A stretch of 64,000 bases of DNA from Saccharopolyspora erythraea (GTDB lineage Bacteria; Actinomycetota; Actinomycetes; Mycobacteriales; Pseudonocardiaceae), in NCBI RefSeq assembly GCF_018141105.1, contig NZ_CP054839.1, positions 7,071,411 to 7,135,410 on the forward strand, read 5' to 3'. How positions within the stretch are numbered: position 1 is the first letter of the stretch; the number at the start of each line of letters is the position of its first letter. The notes under the pieces are model-generated. The model did no database searches, was not told where the DNA came from, and saw nothing but the letters and a program-made list of their open reading frames with translations. Below, piece by piece: positions 1 to 8,738 of this stretch. Both the position numbers and the translations under genes were made by a program.

Positions 1-157
1 GTTCGTGCACGGTACCGCTCGCGCGACCGGTTGCGGCTGGGCCGTTCGGTGCAATCCGGCCGCCATGGCCCCAACGGCGACCGCAAGCGCGGATGACACG
101 CTGTAGTACTTTGCGAACCCGGCTGCTCGCCTACGCCGCTTGCCCGAAAGGAACCGC

Positions 158-940
158 GTGAACCGGCACGAACGTCTCAGCAAGCTGCTCGACATCGTCG
201 GCCAGCGCGAGCGCATCGACGTCGAGGACATGGCCGCGGAGCTGGACGTCTCGGCCGCCACCATCCGCCGCGACCTCGACCACCTCGCCGAGCAGCAGCT
301 GCTGGCCAGGACCCGCGGCGGGGCGGTGGCCACCAGCGTCGCCTACGACCTCCCGCTGCGGCACAAGGCCGCGCGCCACGCACCGGAGAAGCAGCGCATC
401 AGCAACGCCGCGGCGCGGATGGTGCAGCCGGGCATGGTGATCGGCCTCAACGGCGGCACGACGACGACCGAGGTGGCGCGCTGCCTGGCCACCCGCGCGG
501 ACCTGGGCGAACAGGGCGACCCGGGGCTGACCGTGGTGACCAACGCGCTCAACATCGCCAACGAGCTGGTGGTCCGCCCGCACATCAAGATCGTGGTCAC
601 CGGCGGTGTCGCGCGCCAGCAGTCCTTCGAGCTGACCGGGCCGCTGGCTACCCGCATCCTGGAGGAGATCACGATCGACCTGCTGTTCCTGGGTGTCGAC
701 GCGATCGACCCGGCGATGGGTGCCTACGCCCACCACGAGGGCGAGGCCAGCATCAACCGGCTGATGGCCTCGCGCGCCGCGCGGGTGGTGGTGGTCGCCG
801 ACAGCTCCAAGCTTGGCAGGCGCGCCTTCGCGCAGATCTGCGCGAGCGGTTCCGTCGACGCGCTGATCACCAACGACGACGCCCCGAAGGACGTGTTGCG
901 GGCGTTCGAGGCCGAGGGAACGACCGTCCAGGCGGTCTGA
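158..940 (+). CDS. DeoR-family transcriptional regulator
   Basis: DeoR/GlpR-type repressor of about 260 residues, the usual family length. An N-terminal helix-turn-helix lies at about residues 18-55, with the typical SAATIRRDLDHLAEQ recognition segment. A DeoRC sugar-phosphate sensor domain follows, including the loop GLNGGTTTTEVAR. The GTG at 158 was chosen because AAAGGAA sits 5-6 nt upstream; an in-frame TTG at 140 has no such site. It lies just upstream of a sugar-phosphate operon on the same strand and is separated from it by a strong terminator, so it is probably the local repressor whose inducer is a phosphorylated intermediate of that pathway. The inducer identity is inference. Confidence 0.9.
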   Translation: MNRHERLSKLLDIVGQRERIDVEDMAAELDVSAATIRRDLDHLAEQQLLARTRGGAVATSVAYDLPLRHKAARHAPEKQRISNAAARMVQPGMVIGLNGGTTTTEVARCLATRADLGEQGDPGLTVVTNALNIANELVVRPHIKIVVTGGVARQQSFELTGPLATRILEEITIDLLFLGVDAIDPAMGAYAHHEGEASINRLMASRAARVVVVADSSKLGRRAFAQICASGSVDALITNDDAPKDVLRAFEAEGTTVQAV

Positions 941-956
941 CGCCGCGGCTCCTCCA

Positions 957-987
957 GGGACCTCCCAATGCAGGGAGGTCCCTTTTT
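957..987 (+). terminator. Intrinsic terminator after the DeoR gene
   Basis: Perfect 10-bp stem GGGACCTCCC / GGGAGGTCCC with a 6-nt loop, followed by five T residues. It begins 17 nt after the regulator stop codon. It separates the regulator from the catabolic operon, which implies a separate promoter for the latter. Confidence 0.9.
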
Positions 988-1028
988 CGTGCCCGCCACG
1001 CTGCGCGCACAGTTGCTCGAATGGAGCC

Positions 1029-1057
1029 TTGACCGATCACTTTCACGCACATACCGT
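1029..1057 (+). promoter_or_regulatory. Candidate promoter of the sugar operon
   Basis: TTGACC (1029-1034) and TACCGT (1052-1057) are separated by 17 bp, a plausible sigma-70-like -35/-10 pair about 40 bp upstream of the SIS gene. It is assigned by pattern only; the strong terminator just before it makes a promoter here likely. Confidence 0.4.
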
Positions 1058-1099
1058 CACGGCTGTTTTCACCCCCCACTCCCTCCCAAGGAGCGTCAG

Positions 1100-1990
1100 A
1101 TGACGCAGTCGTTCGCGCGGACCGAGATCTCCAGCCAGCCCGGGCTCTGGCGCCAGGCCGCCGGACTCGCGGGCTCGCTGCAGGACCTCCTGCCCGCCGA
1201 CGGCGCGCGACTGGCCGTGGTCGGGTGCGGCACCTCGTGGTTCATGGGGCAGTCCTACGCGGCGCTGCGGGAGAACGGCGGTCGTGGGCGCACCGACGCG
1301 TTCACCCCGTCGGAGATGCCGCTCTCCCGCTCCTACGACCACGTTCTCGCGATCACCCGCTCGGGCACCACGACCGAAGTGCTCAGGCTCCTTGACGATC
1401 TCCGCGGCAGAATTCCGACCACCGTCATCACCGCCACTCCGGACCCGGTCGCCGGACGGGCGGACACCGTCGTCGACCTGTCCAGCGCCGATGAACGATC
1501 GGTCGTGCAGACCCGCTTCGCGACGACGGCGCTCGCCCTGCTGCGCGCCCACCTCGGCGAGAACCTCGGCAAGGCCGTCGCGGACGCCGAAGCGGTGCTC
1601 GCCGAACCGCTGCCGCGGCACCTGCTGGAGGCGGAGCAGTTCACCTTCCTCGGCACCGGCTGGACGGTCGGCCTCGCGCACGAGGCGGCGCTGAAGTTCC
1701 GCGAGGCCGCGCGGTTCTGGACGGAGTCCTACCCGGCGCTGGAGTACCGGCACGGCCCGATCAGCATCGCCGAACCCGGCCGAGTCACCTGGATGTTCGG
1801 CACCGCACCGCACGGTCTGGCCGACGACGTCGCGGCGACCGGCGGCATCTTCGCCGAGCACGCGGTGGACCCGATGGCCGACCTGGTCCGCGCGCAGCGC
1901 GTCGCGGTCGAGCTGGCCGAGCGGCGGGGGCTCGACCCCGATCACCCGCGTTCCCTGACGCGCTCCGTGCTGCTCGAAGAGCACGCCTGA
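1100..1990 (+). CDS. SIS-domain sugar-phosphate isomerase/deaminase (AgaS-like)
   Basis: Protein of 296 residues with two SIS (sugar isomerase) domains. The first carries the phosphate-binding signature GCGTSWF near residue 37 and the SRSGTTTEV-type turn (TRSGTTTEV). The second carries GTGWTVGLAHEAALKFREAA and the family motif ESYPALEYRHGP. This is the arrangement of AgaS/GlmS C-terminal-like ketose/aldose isomerases, which isomerise or deaminate amino- or keto-hexose phosphates. ATG 1100 is chosen because AAGGAG lies about 6 nt upstream; the longer frame from 968 crosses the terminator. It is first in an operon with a PfkB kinase, an aldolase and a sugar porter, which fits conversion of a hexosamine- or galactose-type 6-phosphate to tagatose/fructose-6-phosphate. 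The exact substrate is unknown. Confidence 0.82.
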   Translation: MTQSFARTEISSQPGLWRQAAGLAGSLQDLLPADGARLAVVGCGTSWFMGQSYAALRENGGRGRTDAFTPSEMPLSRSYDHVLAITRSGTTTEVLRLLDDLRGRIPTTVITATPDPVAGRADTVVDLSSADERSVVQTRFATTALALLRAHLGENLGKAVADAEAVLAEPLPRHLLEAEQFTFLGTGWTVGLAHEAALKFREAARFWTESYPALEYRHGPISIAEPGRVTWMFGTAPHGLADDVAATGGIFAEHAVDPMADLVRAQRVAVELAERRGLDPDHPRSLTRSVLLEEHA

Positions 1991-2006
1991 GGGCGGGGGT
2001 GCGGAG

Positions 2007-2933
2007 GTGATCCTGACCGTGACGCCCAACCCCGCCTGGGACGTGACCTACCACGTGGGTTCCGTCCTCCCCGGCGGCACGCACCGCGTGCGCGCGGTCG
2101 CGGAGCGGGCGGGCGGCAAGGGCGTCAACGTCGCGCGGATCCTGCACCGCCTGGGCCACGACGTGCTGGTTTCCGCCCCGGTCGGCGGTGTCCACGGCGA
2201 GCTCATCCGCGACGACCTGAGCGCGTCCGGCCTCGGGCATGCGATCACCCCGATCCGCGGGGAGTCCCGGCGGACCGTCACCGCCGTCGCGACCGACGAC
2301 GGCGAGGCGACCCTGTTCAACGAACCGGGACCGGAAATCAGCACCGGCGAGTGGGCGACGTTCGCCGCGGACGTCGTCGACCACGGCAGAAGGGCCTCCG
2401 CCGTGGTCTTCTCCGGCAGCCTGCCGCCCAACATCGACCCACAGTCCTACACAGCCCTGCTCGAACGGGTCCATGCACCGTCCATCGTGGACACCTCCGG
2501 GCCTGCCCTGGAAGCGGCGTTGGCGGCCCGCCCGGACATCGTGAAACCCAACGCCGGAGAACTGGCCGAGCTGACCGGATTCCGCGACCCGCTGGCGGGC
2601 GCGGTGGCCCTGGTCGAGCGCGGGGCCCGCGCGGTGGTCGCGTCACTCGGACCCGACGGCCTCCTGGCCGTCACCGGCAAGACCGCCTACCGGGCCGTGC
2701 CGGGCGAACGCATGCGTGGAAACCCCACCGGCGCGGGGGACTCCGTCGTCGCCGCACTCGCCGCGGGACTGGCCCTGCACGAGCCGTGGCCGCACCGGCT
2801 GCGGGAAGCCGTCGCACTCTCCGCCGCGACCGTGGCAGCTCCGGTCGCAGGGGAATTCGACCCGGACAGCTACAAGCGCCAGCTCGCGGCCGTCCACCTG
2901 GAGGAGATCCATGCCCCTCGCAGCCACGGGTGA
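2007..2933 (+). CDS. PfkB-family hexose-phosphate kinase (1-phosphofructokinase / tagatose-6-phosphate kinase type)
   Basis: A 308-residue PfkB kinase of the FruK/LacC subgroup. The start TPNPAWDVTY and the GGKGVNVAR segment near residue 37 are typical. The C-terminal signature GNPTGAGDS around residue 238 contains the catalytic aspartate and anion hole. GTG 2007 follows GCGGAG closely. It would phosphorylate a ketohexose monophosphate to the bisphosphate needed by the aldolase encoded next, whose start lies inside the 3' end of this gene (23-bp overlap), implying translational coupling. Fructose-1-phosphate and tagatose-6-phosphate are both possible substrates; the neighbours favour the latter. 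Confidence 0.87.
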   Translation: MILTVTPNPAWDVTYHVGSVLPGGTHRVRAVAERAGGKGVNVARILHRLGHDVLVSAPVGGVHGELIRDDLSASGLGHAITPIRGESRRTVTAVATDDGEATLFNEPGPEISTGEWATFAADVVDHGRRASAVVFSGSLPPNIDPQSYTALLERVHAPSIVDTSGPALEAALAARPDIVKPNAGELAELTGFRDPLAGAVALVERGARAVVASLGPDGLLAVTGKTAYRAVPGERMRGNPTGAGDSVVAALAAGLALHEPWPHRLREAVALSAATVAAPVAGEFDPDSYKRQLAAVHLEEIHAPRSHG

Positions 2934-3759
2934 CATCGTCGCGCCCGCCTACGCCGAAGGCGGCTGCGCGCCCGCGTTCAACGTGATCCAGACCGAGCAC
3001 ATCACCGCCGTCGTCGATGCCGCGCAGGCCCGTCGAAGGCCGGTGATCCTCCAGCTCAGCCACAACGCGGTGCGCTACCACGGGGCGTTGGCGCCGGTCG
3101 GCTCGGCGATGCTGGCCGCGGCACGCCTGGCCGACGTGCCGGTGGCGGTGCACCTCGACCACGCCGAGTCGCCGGAGCTCGTGCGCGAGGCGGTCGATCT
3201 CGGCTTCTCCTCGGTGATGTACGACGCGTCCACGATGGACTACGCCGACAACGTCGCGGCCACCGCCGACGTCGTGAAGCGCTGTCACGAAGCGGGCGTC
3301 TGGGTGGAGGCCGAGCTGGGCGAGGTCGGCGGCAAGGACGGGGTGCACGCCCCCGGGGCGCGGACCGACCCGGAGGAGGCCGCGCGGTTCGTCGCCGCCA
3401 CCGGCATCGACGCGCTGGCCGTCGCCGTCGGCAGCTCGCACGCGATGCTCACCCGGACCGCCGAGCTGGACCTCGAGCTGATCGGACGGCTGCGGTCGGC
3501 GGTGGACGTGCCGCTGGTCCTGCACGGGTCGTCCGGCGTGCCCGACGACGGCCTGGCGGCGGCGGTCCGGGCCGGACTCACCAAGGTCAACATCGCAACG
3601 CAGCTCAACAGGACCTTCACCGCCGAGGTGCGCCGCCACCTCGGCGACCAGCCCGCCCTCGTCGATCCCCGCAAGTACCTCGGTGCCGCCCGCTCGGCGG
3701 TCGCCGAGGAGACCGCGCGCCTGCTCGACGTCCTCGACGGACGCAGGAACCCCACCTGA
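2911..3759 (+). CDS. Class II ketose-bisphosphate aldolase (GatY/KbaY type)
   Basis: A 282-residue zinc aldolase. The metal-binding HLDHAES is near residue 80, EAELGEVGGKDG near 133, HGSSGVPDD near 204 and the phosphate/substrate loop KVNIATQLNRTF near 224. These are class II fructose/tagatose-bisphosphate aldolase motifs, and the short length fits the GatY/KbaY branch. ATG 2911 is chosen because GGAGGAG precedes it by a few nt. It would cleave the bisphosphate to DHAP and glyceraldehyde-3-phosphate as the last step of the operon's pathway. Confidence 0.88.
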   Translation: MPLAATGDIVAPAYAEGGCAPAFNVIQTEHITAVVDAAQARRRPVILQLSHNAVRYHGALAPVGSAMLAAARLADVPVAVHLDHAESPELVREAVDLGFSSVMYDASTMDYADNVAATADVVKRCHEAGVWVEAELGEVGGKDGVHAPGARTDPEEAARFVAATGIDALAVAVGSSHAMLTRTAELDLELIGRLRSAVDVPLVLHGSSGVPDDGLAAAVRAGLTKVNIATQLNRTFTAEVRRHLGDQPALVDPRKYLGAARSAVAEETARLLDVLDGRRNPT

Positions 3760-3781
3760 CCGCAAACCGAAGGAGGGTGTC

Positions 3782-5182
3782 ATGGCTGGGACAGCTCCCG
3801 CACTGGGCACCACATCCCCGATGGGCCGCAAGATCGCGATCGCGGCCGCGACCATCGGCATCATCTACGGCTACGACATCGGCAACGTCTCAGGCGCGCT
3901 GCTGTTCATCACCGAGGAGATGCGGCTGTCCCCCGCCATGCAGGGCAGCGTCACCACGGTGCTGGTGGCGGGCAACATCGTCGGCGCGCTGATCGCGGGC
4001 AAGCTGGCCACCGCCATCGGACGCAAGCCCACGATGCTCCTCGTCGTCGCCGGCTACGCGGTGTTCGCCGCGTGGTCGGGCCTGACCTCGGACATCCTGT
4101 GGCTGGACGTGTCCCGGTTCTTCCTCGGCATCAGCATCGGGCTGTCGCTGGTCGTGGCGCCCGTCTTCCTGGCGGAGTCGGCGCCTGCCGCGATCCGCGG
4201 CAGCCTCGTCGTCGGCTACCAGGTGGCGACCGTGACCGGAATCCTGCTGGCCTACCTGGTGGACTGGAGCCTGGCCGGGTCGGGCAACTGGCGGCTGATG
4301 CTGGCGCTGTCGGCGGTCCCGTCGGTGCTGGTGGTCTTCCTGCTCGTGCGCCTGCCCGACACCGCCCGCTGGTACGTGCTCAAGGGGCGCCACGAGGAGG
4401 CCCGCGCGACGCTGCGGCTGGTCGACCCCGGTGCCGACGCCGACCGCGAGATCGCCGAGATCGAGGCCGAGATCAGCACCCAGACCGGCGGACGGCTCAG
4501 GGAGATGTTCCGCGCCCCGTACTCGAGCGCCACGATGTTCGTGCTCACCCTCGGGTTCCTGGTGCAGATCACCGGCATCAACGCGATCACCTACTACAGC
4601 CCGACGATCTTCAAGCAGATGGGTTTCGAGGGCAACGCCACCATCATCGGCCTCCCCGCGATCGTGCAGGCGGCGGCGCTGGTGGCCACGATCGGCTCCC
4701 TGTTCATCGTGGACCGCTTCGGACGCAGGCCCATCCTCCTCGGCGGCATCGCGTCGATGATGCTCTCCAGCCTCGTGATGATCCTGGTGTTCGCCACCGG
4801 CTCACTCGGCTCGGGCGGATCGCTCTGGGGATTCCTGGCCATCCTGGTCTTCACGGCGGGCTTCAACTTCGGCTTCGGCTCCCTGGTGTGGGTCTACGCG
4901 TCGGAGAGCTTCCCCGCGCGACTGCGCACCCTCGGGGCCTCGCTGATGCTGACCACCGACCTCATCGCGAACCTGATCGTCGCCCAGTTCTTCCTCCCCC
5001 TCATGGACGGCCTCGGCGGCGCCACCACCTTCGTCATCTTCCTGGTGCTGGCCGCCATCTCGTTCGCCTTCGTGCTCCGCTTCGCTCCGGAGACCAAGGG
5101 CCGCACCCTGGAAAGCATCCGCACCTACTGGGAGAACGGCGCCCGGTGGCCAGAACCCACCCAACCCGATCGGACTTCCTGA
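3782..5182 (+). CDS. MFS sugar porter (sugar:H+ symporter)
   Basis: A 466-residue twelve-helix transporter of the sugar porter family. It shows YGYDIGNVSGALLF in helix 1, the loop motif GRKPTM, the ESAPAAIRG motif after helix 4, the repeated-half motif VDRFGRRP, and a terminal PETKG. AAGGAGG lies just upstream of ATG 3782. It completes the operon and should import an unphosphorylated sugar. This is notable because no kinase forming the 6-phosphate and no PTS component is encoded here. Confidence 0.9.
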   Translation: MAGTAPALGTTSPMGRKIAIAAATIGIIYGYDIGNVSGALLFITEEMRLSPAMQGSVTTVLVAGNIVGALIAGKLATAIGRKPTMLLVVAGYAVFAAWSGLTSDILWLDVSRFFLGISIGLSLVVAPVFLAESAPAAIRGSLVVGYQVATVTGILLAYLVDWSLAGSGNWRLMLALSAVPSVLVVFLLVRLPDTARWYVLKGRHEEARATLRLVDPGADADREIAEIEAEISTQTGGRLREMFRAPYSSATMFVLTLGFLVQITGINAITYYSPTIFKQMGFEGNATIIGLPAIVQAAALVATIGSLFIVDRFGRRPILLGGIASMMLSSLVMILVFATGSLGSGGSLWGFLAILVFTAGFNFGFGSLVWVYASESFPARLRTLGASLMLTTDLIANLIVAQFFLPLMDGLGGATTFVIFLVLAAISFAFVLRFAPETKGRTLESIRTYWENGARWPEPTQPDRTS

Positions 5183-5283
5183 ACTTGCGCACCCCGCTCC
5201 CGAAGTGAGCCGCAAGGCCAGCGTGAGCGGCCCCCACCCACCACCCCACCCGTGAAGGTGATCCCCACGCGCCGCCGCGCTAT

Positions 5284-5298
5284 TGGAAATGAATGTCA
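5284..5298. promoter_or_regulatory. Zur-like box upstream of the GNAT gene
   Basis: TGGAAAT-G-AATGTCA is an imperfect 7-1-7 inverted repeat resembling actinobacterial zinc uptake regulator boxes. It lies about 50 bp upstream of the GNAT start. Two similar sites occur at 11371-11385 and 18045-18059 in front of the importer and the biosynthesis operon, which strengthens the assignment. No experimental evidence is available from sequence alone. Confidence 0.45.
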
Positions 5299-5349
5299 TT
5301 GTATGGTTGGTGCCTGCATCCCGCCCCTCCTCGACTCCGGAAGGACCTC

Positions 5350-5901
5350 ATGCAGCACCACCTGGAACACCGCCTCGGTGACTACGTCCTGCGCGCCGCA
5401 CGTCCCGAGGACGTGACCGGCGCGCGCAAGGTCATGCTCGACACCTTCTACCTGGAGTTCGGACACGGCTACCACTCCGAGTGGCACGCCGACGTGGTCG
5501 ACATCGAGGGCGCTTACCTCGGCCACCCGCGGCACGCGCTGTTCGTCGCGGTCCTCGACGGACAGGTCACCGCCACCACCGCGATCCGCTCCCACGGACC
5601 GAAGTGCCCGCCGCATCCCCGGTGGCTCGCCGACCGCTACCCGGCGGGCGAGACCGCCCAGCTGTTCCGCGTCTACGTCGACCGGGCGCACCGGCGGCAC
5701 GGGCTCGCGCGGGCGCTGGTGGCGATGGCCTGCGACTTCGTCGCCGACACCGCCGGCTACTCAGCGATCTACCTGCACACCAACCCCGCCGTGGAGGGCG
5801 CCGAGCCGTTCTGGCGCAGCGTCGCCAAGGAGGTCTACGACGGGCGCGAGGATCCGCGGTACAGCCCCAGCGTCCACTTCGAAATCCCGCTGCCCCGCTG
5901 A
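5350..5901 (+). CDS. GNAT-family N-acetyltransferase
   Basis: A 183-residue acetyltransferase. The core YVLRAARPEDVTGAR starts the fold, and the acetyl-CoA loop is visible in QLFRVYVDRAHRRHGLARAL (V..xxRxxGxA pattern). ATG 5350 is preceded by GGAAGGA. It lies downstream of a Zur-like box and converges with the importer operon at 6010-11247. It may acylate an amine of the metallophore or serve as self-protection, but that is inferred from position only. Confidence 0.75.
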   Translation: MQHHLEHRLGDYVLRAARPEDVTGARKVMLDTFYLEFGHGYHSEWHADVVDIEGAYLGHPRHALFVAVLDGQVTATTAIRSHGPKCPPHPRWLADRYPAGETAQLFRVYVDRAHRRHGLARALVAMACDFVADTAGYSAIYLHTNPAVEGAEPFWRSVAKEVYDGREDPRYSPSVHFEIPLPR

Positions 5902-6009
5902 CCTTCCGGTCCCAGCCCGCCGGTACACGGTCGACCGCCGGGTCCGCCGCTCCACGGGCCGCACGGCGCGTCCACCCAAGCCGCCCGACCCGCGGCTCGC
6001 CCGCCGCTT

Positions 6010-7842
6010 CTACCCTCGCGTCCGCCCCGCGGCCGCAGCGTCTTCGCCCGCACCCGCCGTTGCCGCCACCAGGGCGCGCGTCGCGGCGTGCTCCGGTGAG
6101 GTGAGCACCGCCGCCGTCGCGCCCTGCTCGACGATCCGCCCCTGGTCGATCACCGCCACGCGGCCTGCCAGGTTCGCGACCACACCGAAGTCGTGCGTGA
6201 TCAGCAGCAGGGCGCAGCCCGCGCCCTGCTGCAGTTCGGCCAGCAGCTCCACGATCCCGGCCTGGGTCGCGGTGTCCAGGCCCGAAGTGATCTCGTCGCA
6301 GATCAGCAGGGCCGGACCGCTCAGCAGGGCCCGCACCAGCGCCGCGCGCTGCAACTCGCCTCCGGACAGCGCCGCGGGCCTGCGCCGGACAGTGCTTTCC
6401 GCAAGGCCGACGCGCGCGAGCATCTCCAGGGCTTCCGCCTGCGCGTTCCCCCGCTCCACTCCTCGAAGCAGCTCCGCCGTGCGGGCCACCTGGTCGAGCA
6501 CCGGCACGAACTCGTTGAACGACGCACGCGCGTCCTGGAAGACGTACTGGATGCGTGCGAGTTGTTCGCGCGTGCGCTTGCGCAGTCGTGACGGCAGGTC
6601 CACGCCGTCGAGCCGGATGTACCCCGACCGCCTCTGATGCAGGCCGGCGATGCAACGCGCGAGCGTCGTCTTCCCGCTGCCGGAACGGCCGACGAGTGCG
6701 ACGCGCTCGCCCTGCCCGATCTCCAGCGAGACGTTCTCCAACGTGGTCGTGCGCCGATGCCCGGCGTCGAGCCCGCGGACTTCGACCAGGGCCCGGCTCG
6801 CCTCTCCTGCGCCGTCGTCGTGCGCGCTGGGCTCCGTGCTGAGCTGGGATTCGACGAGTCGTTGCGTGTACTCGTGTTCCGGTGCCCCCAGGACCTGGCC
6901 CGTGCGCCCGGACTCGACGATGCGGCCGTCGCGCATCACCAGCACCTGGTCGGCCAGCGAGCGGACGACGTCCAGGTCGTGGGTGAGCAGCAGCACCGCG
7001 ATGCCTTGAGCGGTCAGGATTCGCAGTTCCTCGACGACCTGCGCGCGGGCGAGGGCGTCCTGCCCGGTGGTCGGCTCGTCCGCGACGACCACCCGGGGCC
7101 GGCAGACGAGAGCCTGCGCCAGCACCACGCGTTGCTGCTGGCCCCCGGAAAGCTGGTGCGGGTAGCGGCGGAGGAACTGCTGTTCCGTGGGCAACTGCGC
7201 ACGCCGCAACGCGTCGAGCACCCGCTCGCGCGCCGAGCGGCGACGCTCGGACCTCGTCCCGGCGCCGAGGTGGCGCAGCGCCATCTCCTCCAGCACCGGA
7301 CCGATGCGGCGCACCGGGTTCAACGCCGACGACGGCTGCTGCGGGATGTACCCGACGACCGGCCGCCGTCCCGGACCGCCGCTGCGACCACCGGAAACCC
7401 CGTTGTCCCCGCTACGACGGCCGGAAACCTCACCGTCTCCGCTGCGACCGCCGTCATCGCCGATGCCGCCGCCAGGACCGCCGTTTCCACCGCCGTCCCC
7501 GCCAGGACCGCCGTCGTCGCCCGCCACCGACACGACGCCGCCGACGGCCGCGCCGGGCGGGTGTTCGCCGAGGAGCGCGAGGCCGGTCGTCGTCTTGCCG
7601 CTTCCCGACTCGCCGACCAGCGCCGCGACCTCGCCCGCCCGCAGGGTGAAGGACACGCCGTCGACGAGACGCTCGTCGCCCAGCGACACCGTCAGGTCGT
7701 CGACCTCGACCACCACGGCCCGCGCCCCGGCGGCCGCAGTCGGTCCGCCCCGTCCGGCGCTTGCTCCGCCGCTTCCACCGCGTACGCCGCGATCACCGCC
7801 GCCGCGTCCGCCGCCACCGCCGGATACCGGCCCCTGCGTCAC
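6010..7842 (-). CDS. Fused double ABC ATPase (OppD-OppF type) of a peptide/nickel/metallophore importer
   Basis: A 610-residue protein with two complete nucleotide-binding domains. The first has Walker [12 protein letters not shown], signature LSGGQQQR and Walker [11 protein letters not shown]; the second has [17 protein letters not shown] and [10 protein letters not shown]. Between Walker A and the Q-loop of domain 1 lies a low-complexity stretch of about 45 residues rich in Gly, Asp, Arg and Ser, unusual for this position. GTG 7842 overlaps the stop of the permease gene (GTGA), so it is last in the importer operon. It energises uptake through the two permeases. The substrate is probably a peptide-like metal complex. 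Confidence 0.88.
   Translation of the reverse strand: MTQGPVSGGGGGRGGGDRGVRGGSGGASAGRGGPTAAAGARAVVVEVDDLTVSLGDERLVDGVSFTLRAGEVAALVGESGSGKTTTGLALLGEHPPGAAVGGVVSVAGDDGGPGGDGGGNGGPGGGIGDDGGRSGDGEVSGRRSGDNGVSGGRSGGPGRRPVVGYIPQQPSSALNPVRRIGPVLEEMALRHLGAGTRSERRRSARERVLDALRRAQLPTEQQFLRRYPHQLSGGQQQRVVLAQALVCRPRVVVADEPTTGQDALARAQVVEELRILTAQGIAVLLLTHDLDVVRSLADQVLVMRDGRIVESGRTGQVLGAPEHEYTQRLVESQLSTEPSAHDDGAGEASRALVEVRGLDAGHRRTTTLENVSLEIGQGERVALVGRSGSGKTTLARCIAGLHQRRSGYIRLDGVDLPSRLRKRTREQLARIQYVFQDARASFNEFVPVLDQVARTAELLRGVERGNAQAEALEMLARVGLAESTVRRRPAALSGGELQRAALVRALLSGPALLICDEITSGLDTATQAGIVELLAELQQGAGCALLLITHDFGVVANLAGRVAVIDQGRIVEQGATAAVLTSPEHAATRALVAATAGAGEDAAAAGRTRG
7380..7545. repeat. Low-complexity repeat inside the ABC ATPase gene
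   Basis: Short imperfect direct repeats (such as CCAGGACCGCCGT, seen twice about 40 bp apart) encode the Gly/Asp-rich insertion within the first nucleotide-binding domain. The reading frame stays open through the repeats. Confidence 0.6.
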
Positions 7843-8738
7843 CCGCGCACCTCCGTACGGCCGCGCCACCACTGGTCGAAAACGAGATTCACGCCCACCG
7901 AGAGCGCGATGATCAGCATCGCCGGGAGGGCGACCGCCCACGGCTGGATGAACAGCCCCGTCCGGTTGCGGTCGACCATCGCCGCCCAGTCGCTGGCCTG
8001 CGGCGACACCCCGACGCCCAGGAAGCTCGCCGACGCGACGAGGTAGATCGCGCCGGTGAACCGGGTGCCGAAGTCCGCGGCGAGGGTCCGCGCCATGGCC
8101 CTGGCGACGTAGCCGATGGCGATGCGCGCCCAGCTCTCCCCCTGCAACCGCATGGCCTCCACCGACGGCCTCGCCGACAGCGAGAGAGCGGAGGCGCGGG
8201 CGATGCGGATGACGTCGGGGAGGTTGATCAGCACCACGATGCCGATCAGCACCCACAGCACGTTGGGTGCGATCGACGCGAGCAACAGCAGCATCAACAT
8301 CGAGGGGATCGCGAGCACCACGTCCAGCGGCCGCATGACGACCTCGTCGAGCAGCCGGTTCCTGGTCATCCCGGCCAGCAGGCCGATCGGCACCGCCAGC
8401 GCGTACGTCGCGGCGGTCGCGACCGCCGCCACGAGCACGACCGACCGGCCGCCGAGCAGCACCTCGTTCCAGACGTCGCGGCCGACGAAGTCCGTCCCGA
8501 ACAGGTGCCCGCCGCCGAGGGTGAAGGCGACGTCCTTGGACACGTCGCCGGAGGCGAACAGCGGCCCGAACAATGCGAGCAGCAAAGGAATCCCGAGCAG
8601 CACACCCCCGACGACGTACCTGCCGACCGCACGCCCGCCGTTCCGCTCGACCGCCGCCTCGGGGCGCTTTTCCTTCCGCTGCGCGGGCTTCGCCTCCACC
8701 GGCGCCACGGGATCCATCCCCTTCGGCTCTCCTCTCAT
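7839..8738 (-). CDS. ABC importer permease (OppC/NikC type)
   Basis: A 299-residue inner-membrane permease with an N-terminal transmembrane helix (VVGGVLLGIPLLLALFGPLF) and the BPD_transp_1 domain. The EAA-like loop is visible in IRIARASALSLSARPSVEAM. Its length and topology fit family-5 (peptide/nickel) importers. ATG 8738 overlaps the stop of the upstream permease (ATGA). It forms the channel heterodimer with the product of 8735-9682. Confidence 0.88.
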   Translation of the reverse strand: MRGEPKGMDPVAPVEAKPAQRKEKRPEAAVERNGGRAVGRYVVGGVLLGIPLLLALFGPLFASGDVSKDVAFTLGGGHLFGTDFVGRDVWNEVLLGGRSVVLVAAVATAATYALAVPIGLLAGMTRNRLLDEVVMRPLDVVLAIPSMLMLLLLASIAPNVLWVLIGIVVLINLPDVIRIARASALSLSARPSVEAMRLQGESWARIAIGYVARAMARTLAADFGTRFTGAIYLVASASFLGVGVSPQASDWAAMVDRNRTGLFIQPWAVALPAMLIIALSVGVNLVFDQWWRGRTEVRG

